The position numbers were made by a program, and so were the translations under genes. This document shows positions 62,108 through 64,000 of a DNA stretch of 64,000 nt, piece after piece. The notes under the pieces are model-generated. The model was not told the DNA's origin and ran no database searches. It was given only the letters and a program-made list of their open reading frames with translations. The stretch is from contig CAZVRZ010000005.1 in the NCBI GenBank assembly GCA_964629965.1, forward strand, positions 23,543 through 87,542, given 5' to 3'. The stretch comes from CAZVRZ01 sp964629965. Its GTDB lineage: Bacteria > Chloroflexota > Anaerolineae > Anaerolineales > UBA4823. The first letter of the stretch is position 1; each line of letters begins with the position of its first letter.

Positions 62108-63486
62108 ACAGTTGCATTATTCTCCAATGGAATAGCAGATAAAACCTTTTTCAGCAAGTCGAGTAATGCGGCTTCCTGTTCGATCAGAACCGTACGCGGG
62201 TCTAGTAGAACCTGGTCTTTTTCGACGCGCACAATGACCGGCGGTTGGGCTGTGCGCAGTTGTTCTGCCAGCCGGGCCGGGTTTGGCCCTGGTAAGGCCA
62301 AAACAAAGGTTGGAAGGATTTCATCGGGCAGGCTGCCACCTCCAACCGTTGATTGGCTGGGGATCACTGCGCCGGCTTGCAAATCAACACTCCATGCCAG
62401 GGCGCGCGCCTGAATCTGTTCGGCGGTTTGAGAGATCATCCGCCAGATCGGGATTTCTCGCTCGGCTTCCTCCTTCATGTAATGCATCAGGGTTGCCGAT
62501 AATCCCGCCAGGCAGAGTTTGTCGGCCCGGATGGCGCGTGCCAGAGGATGCTTGCGCAGTCGTGCTACCAGATCGCTTTGGCCCACGATGATGCCTGCTT
62601 GCGGCCCTCCCAACAGTTTGTCTCCCGAAAAGCATACCAGGTCTGTCCCGGCAGCCAGGGATTCCTGTACTGTGGGTTCGTGGCCCAGGCCATATCGCTG
62701 CGTATCCAGCAGCGCGCCTGATCCCAGGTCGTCAATGACCGGAATGCCGCATTGGTGGGCGGCCTGCACGATTTCACCCAGCTCGGGTTCGCTGGTAAAA
62801 CCGATGATCTTGAAATTGGAACGATGAGCGCGCATCACCAACGCGGCGGAGCCCGTTTCTATTGCTTCAGCGTAATCTGCAAGGTGTACGCGGTTGGTAG
62901 TGCCAATTTCGAGTAATCTGGCTCCCGATTGCTTCATCACATCGGGCACGCGAAAACCGCCGCCGATCTCTACTAATTGCGAACGGGCAATGATCACATT
63001 ACGGCGGCGGGCCAATGCAGAGAGAGCCAACAGCACGGCTGAAGCATTATTGTTCACCACCAAAGCGGCTTCAGCTCCGGTCAGGTGTTTTAAGATAGCC
63101 TCTGCATGTACCAGGCGAGAGCCGCGCTTGCCCTTGGCAAGATCATATTCGAGATTGGAGTAGCCGCAGGCTGTTTCCTGGATAGCCTGGAGCGTAGCCT
63201 GGCTGAGTGGTGCTCTGCCCAGGTTTGTATGCAATATGACGCCGGTTGCATTGATAACCGCAATCAATGATGGCGCCGTCCATTTTTCCAGGCAAGACTG
63301 CATCCTTTGCAATAGAGCGGGCTGTTGGGGCGCTGGGGAACCTTCTCGGTACTCGGCGCGTATTTCATCCAATGTGGTGCGGATCGCTTGTAAAGTCAAA
63401 GCGCGGCCAAATTTGCCAATCCATCCGATGGCTGGTTCGGTTTGCAGCACTTGATCTACAGATGGCAGCAGACGTAAATCGGACAT
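62104..63486 (-). CDS. selA: L-seryl-tRNA(Sec) selenium transferase
   Basis: A 460-residue PLP enzyme. VINATGVILHTNLGRAPLS, YSNLEYDLAKGKRGSR, LTGAEAALVVNNNASAVLLAL, ARSQLVEIGGGFRVPDVM, IDDLGSGALLDTQRYGL and CFSGDKLLGGPQAGIIVG, with the PLP-binding Lys in GDKLLGG, identify SelA clearly. It converts Ser-tRNA(Sec) to Sec-tRNA(Sec) using selenophosphate. The N-terminal helical domain LPSVDQVLQTE fits too. Neither selB, selC nor selD is in the window, so the remaining selenocysteine genes must lie elsewhere if the system works. Confidence 0.97.
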   Translation of the reverse strand: MSDLRLLPSVDQVLQTEPAIGWIGKFGRALTLQAIRTTLDEIRAEYREGSPAPQQPALLQRMQSCLEKWTAPSLIAVINATGVILHTNLGRAPLSQATLQAIQETACGYSNLEYDLAKGKRGSRLVHAEAILKHLTGAEAALVVNNNASAVLLALSALARRRNVIIARSQLVEIGGGFRVPDVMKQSGARLLEIGTTNRVHLADYAEAIETGSAALVMRAHRSNFKIIGFTSEPELGEIVQAAHQCGIPVIDDLGSGALLDTQRYGLGHEPTVQESLAAGTDLVCFSGDKLLGGPQAGIIVGQSDLVARLRKHPLARAIRADKLCLAGLSATLMHYMKEEAEREIPIWRMISQTAEQIQARALAWSVDLQAGAVIPSQSTVGGGSLPDEILPTFVLALPGPNPARLAEQLRTAQPPVIVRVEKDQVLLDPRTVLIEQEAALLDLLKKVLSAIPLENNATV

Positions 63487-63507
63487 CCTGCGTCCCCTTT
63501 TGTCAGG

Positions 63508-63900
63508 CTACGGCTTCCACTGGCTGCGCTCGCTGAGCCTGAGTAAAAATTCGATCAATCCTAAACCGATCAGCAGCAGCAATGCCATTGGAACTGTCAA
63601 CACCCGGCCTATTTGCAGCCAGGCAACGGTTGCCCCGAACACACCAAACCAGAGAGCCTGTCGGAAAACCATGCCTACGCTGGCAGGAGGAGTACTGGGA
63701 AAACGGCGATTGAGAAAAGCCATGATTGGCAGGGCGCATCCAGTCAGGGCCGGCAATAGCAAGAAGAAAAATAGCCAGCGCGGACCTACCGTGGGCTGCG
63801 TCGCATCCATCAGCACATACAATCCCCCAAAACCAATCACAATAAAAAATAAGGCTGGCAGGATAAAAAAAGAAACCGGTGGTGAACTTGTCTCTTTCAT
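63508..63900 (-). CDS. Small polytopic membrane protein of unknown function
   Basis: A protein of about 130 residues with four hydrophobic segments: FFILPALFFIVIGFGGLYVL, WLFFFLLLPALTGCALPIM, QALWFGVFGATVAWLQIG and VPMALLLLIGLGLIEFLL. The frame can extend to 63990, but the upstream part has no membrane or domain character, and ATG at 63900 (MKETSSPPVS) begins where hydrophobic structure starts. A TATAAT-like element lies about 13 bases before that ATG. It is the first gene of the minus-strand selA operon. Similar four-helix proteins are common next to selA or protease genes in Chloroflexota-like genomes; function not recognised. Confidence 0.65.
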   Translation of the reverse strand: MKETSSPPVSFFILPALFFIVIGFGGLYVLMDATQPTVGPRWLFFFLLLPALTGCALPIMAFLNRRFPSTPPASVGMVFRQALWFGVFGATVAWLQIGRVLTVPMALLLLIGLGLIEFLLRLSERSQWKP

Positions 63901-64000
63901 AGTATCGATAGAATTATATCCTACTTCTGCTCTGAAGAGATAATCGCAGCAATTCTGTATATGGGAAATGAGCGGCAAAAGCCTATGCAAAAGGAAGGGA
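63901..64000. other. Window-end segment with possible minus-strand promoter
   Basis: One hundred bases beyond the last gene. On the minus strand a TATAAT sequence precedes the membrane-protein ATG closely, without a good -35. No further gene can be supported on either strand before the window ends. Confidence 0.3.

Noticed and set aside
1..64000. CRISPR arrays, IS elements, phage genes, rRNA and tRNA genes.
   Set aside because: No regularly spaced repeats, transposase or integrase motifs, or tRNA-like T-loop sequences were seen in the intergenic regions.

Overview
The window reads like a chromosomal surface-polysaccharide / glycoprotein island from a free-living bacterium, most likely a member of the Chloroflexota (Anaerolineae-like). 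That assignment is an inference. It rests on secreted proteins carrying a YLPL-type linker motif, KP-43-like and HExxH secreted proteases, large GAF histidine kinases, moderate GC, and the absence of any LPS lipid A gene. No rRNA, tRNA, CRISPR array, transposase or integrase was seen. No gene-free stretch exceeds about 235 bases.

Layout. (1) 1-10.3 kb, plus strand: the end of a methyltransferase, a SpsF-like nucleotidyltransferase, three glycosyltransferases, a polytopic GT39-like enzyme, then a nonulosonic (sialic/legionaminic-type) acid block made of a Gfo/Idh/MocA oxidoreductase, a PtmA-like SDR, a CMP-sugar synthetase fused to a HAD phosphatase, and a short NeuB. (2) 10.3-29.4 kb: a nearly gapless run of a capsule-type GT-B enzyme, six further polytopic membrane proteins that are GT39/RgtA-like or related (including two paralogue pairs), a DPM/GtrB-like GT2, an LPG-synthase-TM protein, three tandem GT2 paralogues and a secreted GH78-like rhamnosidase. 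(3) 29.5-40.4 kb: a new transcription unit behind a good sigma70-type promoter, with a methyltransferase ending in a coiled coil, WecB, the ABC exporter Wzm/Wzt (Wzt carries a C-terminal glycan-binding type domain), a coiled-coil GT4, a zinc-ribbon methyltransferase, a 909-residue GT2-GT4 fusion and a GT4. (4) 40.6-53.2 kb: an unrecognised secreted protein built from an internal duplication, two more glycosyltransferases, a large subtilisin-like protease, a Wzz-like protein, an O-antigen ligase/polymerase-like protein and an HExxH metalloprotease, closed by a bidirectional hairpin. (5) 53.2-64 kb: housekeeping genes. A small YtxH-like protein (minus) and coaX and tsaC (plus) face a minus-strand operon: membrane protein, selA, M24 peptidase, tsaD and two sensor histidine kinases.

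How it may work together (inference): activated sugars, including a CMP-nonulosonate and UDP-ManNAc, feed about fourteen soluble glycosyltransferases. One glycan is probably exported by Wzm/Wzt after capping by a coiled-coil methyltransferase. The polytopic GT39-like enzymes and the Wzz/Wzy pair would act on lipid-linked sugars at the outer face. No initiating phosphoglycosyltransferase and no Wzx flippase is in the window, so the pathway must be completed elsewhere.

The most interesting leads are the WbdD/Wzt-like capping module, the internally duplicated secreted protein at 40641-42647, the GT2-GT4 fusion with a PqqD-like N-terminus behind a duplicated start site, and the expansion of GT39-type enzymes.
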